From Gammaproteobacteria bacterium (lineage in GTDB: Bacteria > Pseudomonadota > Gammaproteobacteria > Pseudomonadales > Cellvibrionaceae): DNA of 38,906 nt. The notes beneath the pieces are model-generated. The model worked only from the letters and a program-made list of their open reading frames with translations. It searched no databases and was not told where the DNA came from. Of the stretch, positions 9,383-17,880 are shown piece by piece (the first letter of the stretch is position 1; the number at the start of each line of letters is the position of its first letter). The stretch covers positions 1 through 38,906 of the forward strand of contig JAGKWO010000041.1 of NCBI GenBank assembly GCA_021151835.1, in the 5' to 3' direction. The position numbers and the translations under genes are program-made.

Positions 9383-10147
9383 ATGATGTTTGAATGGTTA
9401 TCAAGCCCGGAAGCATGGGTTGCGCTGGCGACGCTGACGGCATTGGAAATTGTGTTGGGGATCGACAATATTATTTTCATTTCGATTTTGGTTGGGCGTT
9501 TGCCGGAGAAGCAACGCGCGTTTGCGCGCAATGTAGGCCTGGGGCTGGCGATGATTACACGCCTGGCTTTGCTTTTTTCCTTGGCCTGGATCATGGGGCT
9601 GGTTGAACCTTTCTTTACTGTATTCGGCCAGGAAATTTCCGGGCGCGATATCATCCTGATTGGCGGTGGTTTGTTCCTGATTGCCAAGGCAACCCATGAA
9701 ATCCATGGCAGCCTCGAAGGTGCTGTTGAATCCGAGCGCACCGTTGCAGCCCACGGTTTAATGGTGGTGTTAATTCAAATTGCGGTGCTGGATATCGTAT
9801 TCTCCCTCGACTCGGTTATTACTGCCGTAGGGCTGGTCAGCCAAGTGCCGATCATGGCGCTGGCAATTATCATCGCTGTTGGTGTGATGTTGTTTGCTGC
9901 CAAACCCATCGGTGATTTTGTTGATGCCCATCCCACCATTAAAATTCTTGCCCTGTCATTCCTGGTCATTGTAGGTTTCACCTTGTTGGTCGAAGGTTTC
10001 GACGTTCATGTTCCAAAAGGCTACATCTATTTTGCGATGGCATTCTCGTTGGGCGTGGAGATGATCAACATTAAACTGCGCAAAAGTATTGATAAGCCGG
10101 TGGAGTTGCGCAAGGACTATCCGGGTGACGAAGGCTCGCAGAATTAA
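9383..10147 (+). CDS. TerC-family integral membrane protein (YgdQ-like)
   Basis: A 254-residue polytopic inner-membrane protein that matches E. coli YgdQ over nearly its whole length (EIVLGIDNIIF at residues 22-32, FSLDSVITAVGL near 140, HVPKGYIYFAM near 210). The paired acidic motifs GIDN and SLDS lie in membrane segments and are the family's conserved polar positions. TerC/Alx/MntX-type relatives are linked to metal ion, mainly manganese, export. The exact substrate of the YgdQ branch is not established, so transport of a metal is an inference. Two consecutive ATG codons (9383 and 9386) are possible starts. It is monocistronic, with a terminator 20 bases after the stop. Confidence 0.93.
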   Translation: MMFEWLSSPEAWVALATLTALEIVLGIDNIIFISILVGRLPEKQRAFARNVGLGLAMITRLALLFSLAWIMGLVEPFFTVFGQEISGRDIILIGGGLFLIAKATHEIHGSLEGAVESERTVAAHGLMVVLIQIAVLDIVFSLDSVITAVGLVSQVPIMALAIIIAVGVMLFAAKPIGDFVDAHPTIKILALSFLVIVGFTLLVEGFDVHVPKGYIYFAMAFSLGVEMINIKLRKSIDKPVELRKDYPGDEGSQN

Positions 10148-10166
10148 TCCATAATGCTGTGGAAAT

Positions 10167-10201
10167 AAAAAAACGGGCCTGATAAATGGCCCGTTTTTTT
10201 T
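10167..10201 (+). terminator. Intrinsic terminator of the TerC-family gene
   Basis: A7-CGGGCC (10167-10179) pairs with GGCCCG-T7 (10188-10200) around an eight-base loop, giving a perfect stem that ends in eight T. It is also potentially bidirectional because of the A-run. Confidence 0.93.
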
Positions 10202-10295
10202 GCTCTGCTGTCCCGTAAATCGTATGTCGCCAAAATAAACTACTGCTAGCATTAACACCATAACCAAACCCTGTTGTAACTAAAGGGGAGGGCGC

Positions 10296-11189
10296 ATGTA
10301 CGTCCAATCAACCGCACCACGTTTTTTTGCAAGTTTATCGTTCCTGCTGGGACTCTGGCTGGTGCAACCTGCACTGGCCCGGGAGCCGCTATTGGTAAAA
10401 TATCTCGGTAACAATACATCCATCAACGAGGATTATTACCTTGCGGTAATTACCGCTGCACTCAAAGCGACAGAGCCCAGCCACGGCCCGTTTAAATTAA
10501 TGTACGCACAAGAGCAGATAAGCTCGGAGCGCAAACATGATCTGCTTATATTGGGCGATAAAATCAATGTAGACCGGCTGGTCGGGTTCCCGACACTGGA
10601 TGGGCCACGTAAAGGCTTAATCCGGGTAGGGACGCCAATCCTGAATGGTTTTATGGGCTACCGGATTTTATTGATCCGCACAGAAAACCAAACACGCTTT
10701 TCCGCTATTAAAACACTCGATGAGCTGCGCAAATTGTCTATGGGATTTGGTAAAGGATGGGAAGGACACGTCTATAAATACAATGGTTTTTCCGTAGCCG
10801 AAGCGTTGACGATGCCAATGTTGCTCAAAATGCTCGCGGGTAAACGCTATTACTTTGTGCCGCTCAGTGCCATTGAAATAGATGACACCTATGAGATTGA
10901 TGGTGTGCAGGTAAGTAGTATTGCACCGGAAAAATCATTACTGATTTATATGCCCTTGCCGGTGTATTTTTATGTGAGTCCATCAGAACCGGAATTGGCA
11001 GACCGGTTAACATTGGGTTTGAATTACCTGAAAGCCAGCGGGCAAATGGAAAAAATATTCCATGAATATTTTGGCGAACGTTTAAAACGTTTGAATTTAT
11101 CCAGCCGGCGCTTAATTGAATTGCAGAACCCAGACGATGACGGTAGTTTGGGCGCTCCTGACCATGAGCAACTTAAGCAATTCCAATAA
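10296..11189 (+). CDS. Periplasmic solute-binding-like protein
   Basis: A 297-residue protein with a Sec signal peptide (residues 1-28, ending ALA-RE). It resembles stand-alone members of the amino-acid-binding (SBP_bac_3-like) superfamily found in environmental gammaproteobacteria. Supporting features are the early beta-alpha pattern, a central GFGKGWEGHVYKYNGF hinge-like segment near residue 150, and a C-terminal LNYLKASGQMEKIFHEYFG segment typical of type 2 periplasmic binding proteins. No permease or ATPase gene is adjacent, so it may feed a signalling protein or a distant transporter. AAGGGGAGG lies just upstream of the ATG. The ligand cannot be predicted. Confidence 0.8.
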   Translation: MYVQSTAPRFFASLSFLLGLWLVQPALAREPLLVKYLGNNTSINEDYYLAVITAALKATEPSHGPFKLMYAQEQISSERKHDLLILGDKINVDRLVGFPTLDGPRKGLIRVGTPILNGFMGYRILLIRTENQTRFSAIKTLDELRKLSMGFGKGWEGHVYKYNGFSVAEALTMPMLLKMLAGKRYYFVPLSAIEIDDTYEIDGVQVSSIAPEKSLLIYMPLPVYFYVSPSEPELADRLTLGLNYLKASGQMEKIFHEYFGERLKRLNLSSRRLIELQNPDDDGSLGAPDHEQLKQFQ

Positions 11190-11338
11190 TCGTTGGCTAA
11201 CAGGAACATTCTGTTTTTAACGGCGGTGGCATTTGTCACCCGGCTGTTTAGTTTTGTTAACAAGGCTTCCTTTCCCGCAATTCTGGTGGGATTATTCATC
11301 AGTTTTTATACAGCAGTTGACATCAAGGATGCCTGCGT

Positions 11339-12379
11339 ATGTCCAATCACTTTTTTCATTTGTTAGCGCGCTGGTTGCCGTTAAAAGACCAGGCTAACTG
11401 GGTGCTGGGTGCGGTAATTCATACGCGTGGTTCTGTCTATCGCAAAACCGGTGCATTGATGCTGCTAAGCGATGCCGGCCATCAATTTGGATTATTAAGC
11501 GGCGGTTGCATAGAATCGGATTTACTGCTGCAAGCGCGTAAAGTTATTGCACTGGAGAAATCGCGCCGCGTTATTTATGACGCAACGGATGAAAGCAATA
11601 TCGCCTGGCGCCTGGGAATTGGTTGTGGTGGCGCCGCTGAAATTTTGTTGCATCCTTGTAATACACACAATCATTATCTCCATCTTCCCGAAATCTATTC
11701 CTGTTTACAGCAACATCAAGCCTGCGAATTTTCTCTGCAACTTGATTCTGCCGAAGCACACTTTGGCCCCCGGGTTCGTGATTTTACCTTGCGCTGTGCC
11801 GGTTATTTGCAGCATGGCGCTACGCAACAACTGACAACGGTAATTAATCCATTGCCACATTTGCTCGTGCTGGGCAACGGCGTTGATATGATTCCTGTCT
11901 GCCAGCTTGCTATTGCATTAGGTTGGCGGGTGAGCTTGGCTGATCAACGCTTGACGCCACAAAAGCGCGCCAATTTTCCTGCAGAAATATCAGTGTTTTC
12001 CCAGTCGGTTGAAAATATTTCCGCCGATTATTTGCAACAAATCGATGCCATCGTTATCGCACATCACAATATGAGTCTGGATGCAGCTGCGATTGCCAAT
12101 TTGCAAACGCGTGATTTACAAAATCCCTATATTGGTTTGCTTGGTCCCGCGCAGCGTAAAACAGAAGTGCTTGCGCTCGCCGGTTTGACGGAAGCACAAT
12201 TGCGTTATCCTGTTGCCGGTCCCATGGGTTTGGCGTTGGGTGGTGACTTGCCAGAGAGTATTGCGCTTTCCGTGTTGGCTGAGTGCCATGCGCGTTTGTT
12301 TGGCAGTAGTGCTTTACCATTGGGAGCATTTGCAACACAGAGTCCATCGGCAGCGTTGCTCAATCTTGTGAATAATTGA
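11339..12379 (+). CDS. XdhC/CoxI-family molybdoenzyme maturation factor
   Basis: Members of this family bind the molybdenum cofactor, promote its sulphuration and hand it to xanthine-oxidase-type enzymes. The N-terminal XdhC_CoxI domain is recognisable by WVLGAVIHTRGSVYRK, LLSGGCIE near residue 56 and GIGCGGAAEILL near 95. A C-terminal Rossmann-like XdhC_C domain follows (LVLGNGVDMIPVCQLAIALGW, then AIVIAHHNMSLD and PYIGLLGPAQRK). AAGGA sits nine bases before the ATG. It is the first gene of a four-gene unit: the cytidylyltransferase starts 18 bases later and the two enzyme subunits follow, so its client is almost certainly the enzyme encoded downstream. Confidence 0.92.
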   Translation: MSNHFFHLLARWLPLKDQANWVLGAVIHTRGSVYRKTGALMLLSDAGHQFGLLSGGCIESDLLLQARKVIALEKSRRVIYDATDESNIAWRLGIGCGGAAEILLHPCNTHNHYLHLPEIYSCLQQHQACEFSLQLDSAEAHFGPRVRDFTLRCAGYLQHGATQQLTTVINPLPHLLVLGNGVDMIPVCQLAIALGWRVSLADQRLTPQKRANFPAEISVFSQSVENISADYLQQIDAIVIAHHNMSLDAAAIANLQTRDLQNPYIGLLGPAQRKTEVLALAGLTEAQLRYPVAGPMGLALGGDLPESIALSVLAECHARLFGSSALPLGAFATQSPSAALLNLVNN

Positions 12380-12397
12380 TGCAAGGGAATAGCCACT

Positions 12398-13003
12398 ATG
12401 ACAATTGATTGCATCATCCTCGCCGCCGGCGCTGCAACACGTTTCGGTAGTTGCAAATTAATTGCAGATTATCAGGGGCAGCCACTAATTCGTTCTGCAA
12501 TTGATGCTGCAAACGCATTAATGCCGGAACGGATTATCATCGTGACCGGTGCCAGCCATGAGCAACTAATCGCCCATAAAGGATTAACAAACTATCGCGC
12601 GCCGGTTAATGCTTCCGGTATTGAGTTTGCCTATTGTGATGATTGGCAATTGGGCATGGGGCATTCGCTGGCTCATGGCGTAAAGCAGTTGGATAACGAT
12701 AAACCTGTTCTGGTTTTGTTAGGTGATCAACCGCGCATCACTGCCGATGATTTAAAGCGTTTGTACCGATTGTGGAAAACCAACCCAAGCCAAATCATCT
12801 GTGCAAGCTTTGCCGATACATTGGGAGTGCCGGCGATTTTTCCCGCGAGTTTCAAAACGCATTTACGCCTCTGCGCGGGGGACCGTGGTGCAAAGCAATT
12901 ATTATTTAATTTTGCGCAGCAAGTGGTAGCGGTACAAATGCCTTCTGCCGGGTTTGATATTGATACACCCGCAGATTTGCAACGCGAATTAGCGTTACTC
13001 TAA
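12398..13003 (+). CDS. MocA-like molybdenum cofactor cytidylyltransferase
   Basis: Predicted to transfer CMP from CTP to molybdopterin, making the cytosine-dinucleotide cofactor used by bacterial aldehyde-oxidase-type enzymes. The 201-residue protein has the nucleotidyltransferase P-loop LAAGAATRFGSCK (residues 8-20), the LLGDQPRI metal-binding segment near 112, and GDRGAKQLL near 165. MocA is separated from MobA (GTP) by subtle residues that I cannot score by eye, but the XdhC partner and the xanthine-oxidase-type subunits favour the CTP enzyme. It lies 18 bases after the XdhC-like gene and 60 bases before the 2Fe-2S subunit. Confidence 0.88.
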   Translation: MTIDCIILAAGAATRFGSCKLIADYQGQPLIRSAIDAANALMPERIIIVTGASHEQLIAHKGLTNYRAPVNASGIEFAYCDDWQLGMGHSLAHGVKQLDNDKPVLVLLGDQPRITADDLKRLYRLWKTNPSQIICASFADTLGVPAIFPASFKTHLRLCAGDRGAKQLLFNFAQQVVAVQMPSAGFDIDTPADLQRELALL

Positions 13004-13063
13004 AAATATTGACTCAACCTTGGCTGAGAGATTTTCACTGAATTTTATTCGCAGGAGCCTGCT

Positions 13064-13552
13064 ATGATTTCGCTCACGATTAACGGTAAAAAACAACAGT
13101 TGGATATAGACCCGGATACCCCGCTGTTGTGGGTGTTGCGTGATGAATTACAGATGACCGGCACCAAGCTGGGGTGCGGCATGGCATTGTGCGGTGCGTG
13201 TACTGTACACATGGATGGTGTTCCTGTTCGCTCGTGCAGTATTCCGGTATCTGCCGTGGCCAGTGCCAATATCCAAACAATTGAAGGAATGAATTCCCCC
13301 GCCTTTCAGGCGGTACAAAAAGCCTGGCGCGATCTGGATGTGGTGCAATGTGGTTACTGCCAATCAGGACAAATTATGTCGGCAACTGCCTTATTGCAAA
13401 CCAATAAAAAGCCGACCGATGAACAGATTGATGCGGCTATGTCGGGCAATCTTTGCCGCTGCGCAACCTATCATCGCATTCGCAATGCTATTCATCAGGC
13501 GGCCGATACGATGAGTAAAACGGCAAATGCAGCAGGAGGAGAAAAAGTATGA
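13064..13552 (+). CDS. 2Fe-2S subunit of a molybdenum hydroxylase (IorA-type)
   Basis: A 162-residue electron-transfer subunit of the xanthine oxidase family. The N-terminal plant-ferredoxin-type cluster is held by Cys38, Cys43, Cys46 and Cys58 (GCGMALCGACTVHMDG). The second, all-helical cluster uses Cys96, Cys99, Cys131 and Cys133 (QCGYCQSGQ and GNLCRCATYHRI). Both sets are complete. Its length and two-subunit context match the isoquinoline 1-oxidoreductase alpha type, with no FAD subunit. AGGAG lies upstream of the ATG. The stop overlaps the start of the large subunit by four bases (ATGA), implying translational coupling. It has no signal peptide and would be exported with its Tat-bearing partner. 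Confidence 0.94.
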   Translation: MISLTINGKKQQLDIDPDTPLLWVLRDELQMTGTKLGCGMALCGACTVHMDGVPVRSCSIPVSAVASANIQTIEGMNSPAFQAVQKAWRDLDVVQCGYCQSGQIMSATALLQTNKKPTDEQIDAAMSGNLCRCATYHRIRNAIHQAADTMSKTANAAGGEKV

Positions 13553-15732
13553 ACTTCCTCAATAAACCATTTGCACAACACGATAAAAATTCCACGCTGG
13601 AATTATCGCGCCGCCAATTCCTGCAATCCGCCAGCGTTGGTGGCGGGTTATTAATTGGTAGTGGTTTTATTACATTAACTGTTCCGGCAAGTGCTGCAGC
13701 AGCGGGTGATGCTCCGGTATTTAATGCATTTTTAAAAATCACTCCCGATAATAAGGTTATTGTGGCAATAAAACATCTGGATATGGGGCAAGGTGTTAGC
13801 ACCGGATTAACAACCCTGATTGCCGAAGAACTGGGCGCGCGTTGGGAACAAATCCAGTTTGAATTTGCACCGGCAGATGCGGCGCGTTACAACAATTTAT
13901 TTTGGGGTCCAACCCAGGGTACCGGTGGCTCATCATCTATTGCCAATTCATGGCAACAATTGCGCACAGCGGGGGCGGCCGCTCGCGAAATGTTGCAAGC
14001 TGCTGCCGCTGCTGAATGGAAAGTTCCGCCAGCGGAAGTGCAGATTAAACAGGGTGTCGTTAGCCACGGTAAACACTCCAGCGAATTGGGTGCGTTAGCC
14101 GCTAAAGCCGCCAGTTTGCCTGCGCCGCAAAAACCGGTAGTAAAAGATCCAAAGGATTTTCAATTCATCGGCAAAAAAACGCCGCGCAAAGACAGTATCG
14201 ATAAAACCAGTGGTACCGCTATTTATACCCAGGATATTCAATTGCCCGGCATGTTAACGGCGGTGGTTGCTTATCCGCCGCAGGTATTTGGAAAAGTAAA
14301 AAAGGTGGACGCCAGCAAAGCCAAATCTTCACCCGGTGTGGTGGCCGTAGTAGAAATCCCGCGCGGTGTTGCGGTTATTGCGGAAAATTTCTGGGCGGCA
14401 AATAAAGCGCGCAAATTATTGGCGCTTGAATGGGATTTATCGTCATGTGAAACCCGCAGTAGTGATGCGTTGTTTGCTGCATGCCATGAGGCTGCTGGCA
14501 AGGTTGGCCATATTGTAAAAAATACTGGCGATGCCCCTGCTGCGTTAAAAAAATCTGGACAGGTTATCGAAGCAAAATACGAAATCCCTTACCTCGCTCA
14601 TGCCGCAATTGAGCCGCTGAATTGTGTAGTGAAAGTTGAAAAAAACCAATGTGAAATGTGGTTCGCCAGCCAGATGCCCACTATCGACCAAATGGAAGTG
14701 GGCAAGGTAACTGGTTTAAAACCGGAGCAAGTAAAAATCAATTCACTGTATGCCGGTGGCAGTTTCGGGCGTCGTGCGTGCGCCAATGATTATGTGGTGG
14801 ATGCCGCGCACATTGCCAAACAACTGCCGGGCCGCGCGATAAAAATGGTGTGGACACGCGAAGATGAAATTCTTAACGCTCGTTATCGCCCCATGGCGGT
14901 TCACCATATTCGCGGTGCTATATCACCCGATGGAAAAGCGTTGGCGTGGCAACATCATGCCGCAGCGCAATCCATTTTGCGCGGGACTCCATTTGAAGCA
15001 ATGGTTAAAGGTCCGGTGGACGGCACAATCGCCGAAGGCATTGAGGATATGCATTACGCTATTCCGCATTTGCAAGTGCAAGGAAGTGAAGTGCCAATTA
15101 ACGTTTCCACGCTGTGGTGGCGCTCTGTCGGTCATTCCGGTAACGCATTTGTGGTGGAAACATTTATCGATCAACTTGCCAAAGCCGCGAAAAAAGATCC
15201 GGTAGTATTTCGCCGTGAATTATTGGTGAATGAACCGCGCGCATTGGGCGTGTTAAATCTTGCTGCTGAAAAAGCTAATTGGGGAAAACCGCTGGCGGCG
15301 GGTGTTTCGCGTGGTATTGCGGTCCATAAATCATTTGGAACCTGGGTGGCACAAGTTGCGGAAGTGCGCATCAATTCCGATAAGACATTTAAGGTCGAAC
15401 GCGTGGTTTGCGCAGTGGATTGTGGTATTGCAGTAAATCCTGATGTAATCACTGCACAAATGGAGGGGGGCATCGGGATGGGATTAAGCGCGGCATTGGG
15501 TGAGGCCATCACGCTTAAAAACGGTGTGGTCGAACAAACCAATTACCACACTTACACTCCGCTGCGAATTGATTCGATGCCCAAAATTGAAGTACATATT
15601 GTTCCCTCTGCCGAAGCTCCGACCGGTGTCGGCGAGCCTGGCTTGCCGCCGATTGCGGGTGCCGTTGGCAACGCATTGTTCGCAGCTACGGGAAAGCCGG
15701 TAACGAAATTGCCGTTGGGAAATAAGGTGTAG
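13549..15732 (+). CDS. Molybdopterin-binding subunit of a periplasmic aldehyde/isoquinoline oxidoreductase-type enzyme
   Basis: A 727-residue catalytic subunit of the IorB type. The N-terminus carries a twin-arginine signal (LSRRQFLQ at 19-26, followed by a hydrophobic stretch and ASA-type cleavage region), so the folded cofactor-loaded enzyme is exported. The active-site glutamate that deprotonates the Mo-bound hydroxyl is probably Glu696 in GVGEPGLPP. Other family landmarks are GGSFGRR near residue 404 and QMEGGIGMG near 640. The substrate is not readable; aldehydes or N-heterocycles are typical. Electrons usually leave such two-subunit enzymes through a cytochrome c, but none is encoded here. 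It is the last gene of the unit, and a terminator follows 24 bases later. Confidence 0.93.
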   Translation: MNFLNKPFAQHDKNSTLELSRRQFLQSASVGGGLLIGSGFITLTVPASAAAAGDAPVFNAFLKITPDNKVIVAIKHLDMGQGVSTGLTTLIAEELGARWEQIQFEFAPADAARYNNLFWGPTQGTGGSSSIANSWQQLRTAGAAAREMLQAAAAAEWKVPPAEVQIKQGVVSHGKHSSELGALAAKAASLPAPQKPVVKDPKDFQFIGKKTPRKDSIDKTSGTAIYTQDIQLPGMLTAVVAYPPQVFGKVKKVDASKAKSSPGVVAVVEIPRGVAVIAENFWAANKARKLLALEWDLSSCETRSSDALFAACHEAAGKVGHIVKNTGDAPAALKKSGQVIEAKYEIPYLAHAAIEPLNCVVKVEKNQCEMWFASQMPTIDQMEVGKVTGLKPEQVKINSLYAGGSFGRRACANDYVVDAAHIAKQLPGRAIKMVWTREDEILNARYRPMAVHHIRGAISPDGKALAWQHHAAAQSILRGTPFEAMVKGPVDGTIAEGIEDMHYAIPHLQVQGSEVPINVSTLWWRSVGHSGNAFVVETFIDQLAKAAKKDPVVFRRELLVNEPRALGVLNLAAEKANWGKPLAAGVSRGIAVHKSFGTWVAQVAEVRINSDKTFKVERVVCAVDCGIAVNPDVITAQMEGGIGMGLSAALGEAITLKNGVVEQTNYHTYTPLRIDSMPKIEVHIVPSAEAPTGVGEPGLPPIAGAVGNALFAATGKPVTKLPLGNKV

Positions 15733-15756
15733 GATATCTGCAGTAAATGCAAATAG

Positions 15757-15783
15757 AAAACGCCGTTATTCACGGCGTTTTTT
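15757..15783. terminator. Bidirectional terminator between convergent units
   Basis: AAAACGCCGT (15757-15766) pairs perfectly with ACGGCGTTTT (15772-15781) around a five-base loop, with two more T. It sits between the end of the + strand molybdoenzyme operon and the end of the - strand map gene. The A-run on the left gives a short T-run for the other direction. Confidence 0.88.
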
Positions 15784-15793
15784 GCGACTATTT

Positions 15794-16567
15794 TTATAAG
15801 CGTTCTTCAGGGCGCAACGTCAACACTTCAAAACCCTCGGCGGTAACAGCAACAGTGTGTTCCCATTGGGCAGAAAGTTTTTTATCGCGTGTTGTAACTG
15901 TCCAGCCATCGCGTTGTACTTTTACTTTTGCTGTGCCTTGATTCAGCATTGGTTCAATCGTAAATGTCATTCCCTCGCGCAATACCACTCCGGAATTTGG
16001 TTGGCCATGGTGTAATACGTGTGGTGGTTCATGCATTTGCCGGCCAATACCGTGGCCGCAATACTCGCGCACGACAGAATAATTATTTGCTGCTGCATGT
16101 AATTCAATTGCGTGGCCAATATCGCCGAGTGTCGCGCCCGGCTTTACTGCGCGAATGCCTTTCCAAAGCGCTTCATACGTCGTATCGACCAAATGTTTTG
16201 CCTGGGGTGATACATCACCAACCATATACATTTTACTGGAGTCGGCAATAAAACCATTTTTTTCCAGGGTGATATCCACATTAATAATATCGCCTGCTTT
16301 CAGGAATTGTGTGGGCGACGGCATGCCGTGGCAAACCACATCGTTGATGGACGTATTGAGCGAATAGGGATAATTGTATTGGCCTTTGCTGGCCGGGCGC
16401 GCGTGCAACTGGTTGATAATAAAATCGTTGACCTGATTATTGATTTCCATCGTTGATATTCCTGGAACTACCAACGGATTGAGGAAATCAAATACGGTAG
16501 CGAGCAAGCGCCCTGATTCACGCATTAGTGCCAGCTCGCTGCGGTTCTTCAAAATAATGTCACTCAT
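15794..16567 (-). CDS. map: Type I methionine aminopeptidase
   Basis: Removes the N-terminal methionine from nascent proteins; cytoplasmic dimetal hydrolase of the pita-bread fold. All five ligands are in place: Asp98, Asp109, His172, Glu205 and Glu236, along with His80 and His179 of the active site. The 257 residues match the bacterial type I length. The start ATG lies inside the end of the upstream ParD-like gene (8-base overlap, ATGAGTGA), so the two are translationally coupled. Being in this bicistron rather than near rpsB/tsf suggests it could be a second map copy, but that cannot be tested from the window. Confidence 0.95.
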   Translation of the reverse strand: MSDIILKNRSELALMRESGRLLATVFDFLNPLVVPGISTMEINNQVNDFIINQLHARPASKGQYNYPYSLNTSINDVVCHGMPSPTQFLKAGDIINVDITLEKNGFIADSSKMYMVGDVSPQAKHLVDTTYEALWKGIRAVKPGATLGDIGHAIELHAAANNYSVVREYCGHGIGRQMHEPPHVLHHGQPNSGVVLREGMTFTIEPMLNQGTAKVKVQRDGWTVTTRDKKLSAQWEHTVAVTAEGFEVLTLRPEERL

Positions 16568-16760
16568 TAGTGACAGGCTCGCCAGTGGCCAAGCGCAATT
16601 GCTCGCGCAGGATTTCGGTATAGGTCAGGGTCGGGTTGGTTTCGGCGAGCATGCCGATTTTGATCCAGAACTCGGCTTGCGAATTAATGGAGCGAACCAT
16701 CGCCGAACTGGCCTTACGGATTTCTTCGTGCAGCTCATCGCTGATTTTTACAATGCCCAT
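16560..16760 (-). CDS. ParD-like small protein upstream of map
   Basis: A 66-residue protein of the ParD_like family, related to ribbon-helix-helix antitoxins. It begins MGIVKISDELHEEIRKASSAM, with a short strand followed by helices and a region typical of these proteins (INSQAEFWIKIG). The frame is open from a TTG at 16778. I chose ATG 16760 because TGAGA lies about eight bases upstream and the family starts with this short beta strand. No ParE-type toxin is adjacent; the overlapping partner is a methionine aminopeptidase. A 39-bp palindrome directly upstream is a likely binding site for this protein, since ribbon-helix-helix antitoxins usually repress their own promoters. Confidence 0.85.
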   Translation of the reverse strand: MGIVKISDELHEEIRKASSAMVRSINSQAEFWIKIGMLAETNPTLTYTEILREQLRLATGEPVTNE

Positions 16761-16770
16761 AGATGTCTCA

Positions 16771-16809
16771 ATATGCAAAATATATATGAATCATATATGT
16801 TTTGTATAT
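16771..16809. promoter_or_regulatory. 39-bp near-perfect palindrome upstream of parD-like/map
   Basis: The arms 16771-16789 and 16791-16809 match as inverted repeats at 17 of 19 positions around the single central base 16790. The inner part ATATATGA-A-TCATATAT is perfect. It ends 11 bases before the ParD-like start codon, within the leader or promoter. It is a strong candidate operator, most simply for the ParD-like protein itself. It lacks the GC stem and T-tract of a terminator. Confidence 0.65.
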
Positions 16810-16843
16810 TGAGGTCTATAGCAAGGGAGTTGCAAAGGGGGAA

Positions 16844-17779
16844 TCAAGGATTGCCGACGTGCACCACAATCTTTCCCGCTGCGCGGCCTGATTCGCTTAA
16901 GGCATGGGCTGCGACGATATCATCCAGTGCAAATTCGGCGGCGATGATGGGGCGAATTTTGCCATCATCGACCAACCTTGCAAGCTCGGTGAGCACGGCC
17001 GCATCAGGTTCGATAAAGACAAATGCACTGCGGGCCTTGTGGGCGGCAGCGTGTTCCGCTGAGGGCGGATTGACGATAGAAACCAGTATTCCATCGGGTT
17101 TAAGCACTTGCCAGGATTTCTCTTGTATTTCCCCGCCGAGGGAATCAAAAACAATATCAACATCCTTAATGGTTTTTTCAAATGCCTGGGCGCGATAGTC
17201 AATGATTTCATCGGCACCGAGTGATTTAACGAGCGCACTATTTTTTGCGGATGTCGTAGCAATAACATAAGCGCCGCGTGCTTTTGCGAGTTGCACGGCA
17301 AGCGAGCCGACGCCACCGGACGCCGCGTGAATTAACACGCGATCTCCGGCTTTGATCCCGGCCGTGTTAATCAAAACCTCCCAGGCGGTGATGCCGGCGA
17401 GTGGCAAGGATGCCGCACTCGTGTGGGAAATGGTGGCAGGTTTAAATGCAACTTCATTTGCATCAATGGCAATATATTCGGCGTAAGTTCCATCGCGCAA
17501 AATAGCGGGCCGCGAATACACTGCATCGCCCGGTTTAAAGCGGGTCACCGCGTTCCCCACGGATTCGACTACACCGGAAACATCCCAGCCTAAAATAATC
17601 GGGAATTTATAGGGCAACATGTCCTTGAGATATCCAGCGCGAATTTTCCAGTCAACAGGGTTCACTGAAGTGGCAACTACACGTACCAGGACGTCATTAT
17701 CGCCCGGCTGCGGTACAGGTGCCTCTTCAACTAGTAATTGATCGCGCCCGCCATAGGCATAAATTCTGACAGCTTTCAT
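16844..17779 (-). CDS. NADP-dependent quinone-oxidoreductase-like MDR enzyme
   Basis: A zinc-free medium-chain dehydrogenase/reductase of the quinone oxidoreductase type, 311 residues. The N-terminal GroES-like part (residues 1-115) includes SVNPVDWKIRAG and GWDVSGVVESVG. The Rossmann motif is HAASGGVGSLAVQLAKA from residue 151, and the C-terminus has FALDDIVAAHALSESGRAAGKIVV. It reduces quinones or activated alkenes with NADPH in characterised relatives; the substrate here is unknown. The frame is open from 17812. ATG 17779 is preferred because GAGGGA precedes it at normal distance and MKAVRIYAYGG is the usual family start. Confidence 0.92.
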   Translation of the reverse strand: MKAVRIYAYGGRDQLLVEEAPVPQPGDNDVLVRVVATSVNPVDWKIRAGYLKDMLPYKFPIILGWDVSGVVESVGNAVTRFKPGDAVYSRPAILRDGTYAEYIAIDANEVAFKPATISHTSAASLPLAGITAWEVLINTAGIKAGDRVLIHAASGGVGSLAVQLAKARGAYVIATTSAKNSALVKSLGADEIIDYRAQAFEKTIKDVDIVFDSLGGEIQEKSWQVLKPDGILVSIVNPPSAEHAAAHKARSAFVFIEPDAAVLTELARLVDDGKIRPIIAAEFALDDIVAAHALSESGRAAGKIVVHVGNP

Positions 17780-17880
17780 GGTTAATCCCTCGCATGTTGT
17801 TAATAACATCAATTTACGATAGCGGTAGTCAGCAATAACAGCAAAAAATAAACTGGTGAACCCTGTTGGGTTGAAAACAG

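Noticed and set aside
9178..9741. 187-residue minus-strand open frame over the TerC upstream region
   Set aside because: Half of it is antisense to the conserved TerC gene. The translation is low-complexity with no domain, and no ribosome-binding site stands out.
11317..11322. Perfect TTGACA upstream of the XdhC-like gene
   Set aside because: It is only 16 bases before the start codon, leaving no room for a -10 box and leader.
17859..17872. AACCC-TGTT-GGGTT hairpin after the CE2 esterase gene
   Set aside because: The stem is only five base pairs and the T-rich stretch on the minus strand is too far from it.
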